A stretch of 64,000 bases of DNA, from the NCBI GenBank assembly GCA_036491115.1, contig DASXCQ010000043.1:132358-196357 (forward strand). The letters are read 5' to 3'. This document shows, piece after piece, positions 62,815 through 64,000 of the stretch. The position numbers and the translations under genes are program-made. The stretch comes from DATEPR01 sp036491115. Lineage in GTDB: Bacteria; Actinomycetota; Actinomycetes; Mycobacteriales; Pseudonocardiaceae. Position 1 is the stretch's first letter; every line of letters starts with the position of its first letter. The notes below the pieces were generated by a model. The model made no database searches and had not been told where the DNA came from. It worked only from the letters and a program-made list of their open reading frames with translations.

Positions 62815-64000
62815 CCTCGGCCGCTGGCGGCCGCTGGCCGGCGTGCTGGCCGCCATCGCGGTGTCCGAGACCGGCACCCGGATCTCCGCCGTCGCGATTC
62901 CCTGGCTGGTGCTGGTGACCACCGGCAGCGCGACCCGCACCGGCCTGGTGGCGTTCTGCGAGTTGGCGCCCTACGTGGCGGCGCAGGCGCTGACCGGACC
63001 GCTGCTGGACCGGATCGGCCCGCGCCGCCTGTCGTGGACCACCGACCTGGTCAGCGCCGCCATGGCCGGGCTGATCCCGCTGCTCCACCTGCTGCACGCG
63101 CTGCCGTTCTGGCCGCTGCCGGTGCTGGTCGCGGTGATCGGCACCGTGCGGGGTCCGGGTGACCAGGCCAAGCAGGTGATGGTGCTGGACGTGGCCCGGC
63201 GCGGCAGGCTGCCGCTGGAGCGGGTGACCGGCCTGGCCGGCGTCACCGAGCGGCTGGCCACCACGGTCGGCCCGGCGGCCGGTGGGGTGCTGGTGGCCGT
63301 GTTCGACCCGTTCACCGGTGTCGCGGCCAACGCGGCGTGCTTCCTGCTCGGCTCGATGATCGTCGGCGCCACCCTGCCGCGCGGCATGGGCAGCCCGAAA
63401 CGATCGGCGCAGGATGCCGAACCGGAGGGCTACTGGCGGCGGTTCGGCATCGGGCTGGCATTCCTGCGGCAGGACCGGCTGCTGCTGACCATCGTCGGCA
63501 TGGTGTCCGCGACCAATCTGCTGGACCAGGCGTTCAGCGCGGTGCTGTTACCGGTGTGGGTGCACGACACCGGTGGCGGCCCGGCCGAGCTGGGGCTGAT
63601 CAGCAGCGTGCGCGGGCTGGCCGCGGTGGGCGGCAGCCTGGTCGCCGCCGCGGTCGCCCACCGGCTGCGCAGGAGGCTGGTGTTCCTCACCGGCTACCTG
63701 GTGGCGGGCGCACCCCGATTCCTGGTGCTGGCCGTGCACTTTCCACTGTGGACCATTCTGCTCGTGTCCGCGGTGGGTAGCGTGGGCGCCGGGTTCATCA
63801 ACCCGATCCTGGGCGCCATCCCGTTCGAGCGGGTGCCCGAACACCTGCTGGGCAGGGTGATGTCGCTGATCAACTCGCTGTCCTGGACCGGCATTCCGTT
63901 GGGCGGCCTGGTCGCGGGCGTCGCGGTGACCGCCATCGGGCTCACGCCTGCGCTGTTGACCGCGGGCGGGCTGTACTTCCTGATCACCAGCCTGACCGGG
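62801..64000 (+). CDS. MFS transporter (3' truncated by window edge)
   Basis: GTG start 62801 inside the end of the ArsR gene; the frame stays open to base 64000 (400 codons) without a stop. Many hydrophobic segments occur (LAGVLAAIAVSETGTRISAVAIPWLVLV, FWPLPVLVAVIGTVRG, LVSAVGSVGAGFINPILGAIPFE). SPAASM-like loops and FERVPEHLLGRVMSLINSLSW match DHA3/EntS-like MFS proteins. The missing C-terminus is probably short. Likely controlled by the upstream ArsR protein. Confidence 0.9.
   Translation, partial: MKAPDLGRWRPLAGVLAAIAVSETGTRISAVAIPWLVLVTTGSATRTGLVAFCELAPYVAAQALTGPLLDRIGPRRLSWTTDLVSAAMAGLIPLLHLLHALPFWPLPVLVAVIGTVRGPGDQAKQVMVLDVARRGRLPLERVTGLAGVTERLATTVGPAAGGVLVAVFDPFTGVAANAACFLLGSMIVGATLPRGMGSPKRSAQDAEPEGYWRRFGIGLAFLRQDRLLLTIVGMVSATNLLDQAFSAVLLPVWVHDTGGGPAELGLISSVRGLAAVGGSLVAAAVAHRLRRRLVFLTGYLVAGAPRFLVLAVHFPLWTILLVSAVGSVGAGFINPILGAIPFERVPEHLLGRVMSLINSLSWTGIPLGGLVAGVAVTAIGLTPALLTAGGLYFLITSLTG

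Overview
The window is very GC-rich actinobacterial DNA. Tightly packed genes joined by ATGA, GTGA and TGATG overlaps, mycothiol-type DinB and ECF41-type sigma factor genes, a HspR-like operator in front of lon, and long runs of WXG/EspC-like secretion genes point to a filamentous member of the Pseudonocardiaceae (Lentzea, Saccharothrix, Actinosynnema or a relative). This placement is inference from gene content; no rRNA or tRNA gene was seen.

Regions: (1) 1-2846 is the tail of a biosynthetic locus, an adenylate-forming/condensation fusion cut by the left edge plus an MFS exporter. (2) 2836-6547 holds two membrane O-acyltransferases, a secreted endonuclease/phosphatase-fold protein and a decayed trypsin-like gene. 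(3) 6718-15044 holds lon with its operator, a MarR/membrane-protein pair, a GNAT operon, a proline-rich membrane-anchored protein, PhzF and a NUDIX remnant. (4) 15032-23139 is the most unusual region: a three-gene operon of TIR-NTPase, STAND-like NTPase-TPR and radical SAM/SPASM protein with a possible RiPP-recognition-like domain, divergent from a two-HKD phospholipase D-family gene. (5) 23136-26711 has a histidine kinase with no adjacent regulator, an ABC-2 permease whose ATPase gene is wrecked, and an SDR lacking its catalytic tyrosine.

(6) 26854-34373 holds two cassettes of type VII (ESX) secretion substrate-like genes, including a WXG-NlpC/P60 hydrolase, with no ESX machinery in view and an AraC gene set on the opposite strand between them. 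(7) 34490-40135 holds an MFS pump, a quinone-oxidoreductase-like MDR protein and a large secreted subtilisin-like protease. (8) 40456-42673 pairs a membrane-anchored TrkA-N/RyR protein with a SLOG-like protein, a second possible nucleotide-signalling module. (9) 42750-51216 holds small regulators, transporters and accessory enzymes, with two frameshifted genes. (10) 51326-59928 is a complete dipeptide/oligopeptide-type ABC importer with a gamma-glutamyltransferase-like gene and a PucR regulator, which together suggest import and cleavage of gamma-glutamyl or similar peptides. (11) 59932-64000 holds a glutathione-independent formaldehyde dehydrogenase, an ECF41-like sigma factor, and an ArsR regulator coupled to an MFS gene that runs off the right edge.

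Five genes are visibly decayed or frameshifted (trypsin-like, NUDIX, ABC ATPase, a small membrane protein, VOC). Several near-perfect palindromes sit at promoters and several hairpins at gene ends. Start sites were chosen from Shine-Dalgarno matches and overlaps with neighbours; where they differ from the longest open frame the entry says so. Residue positions are hand-counted.
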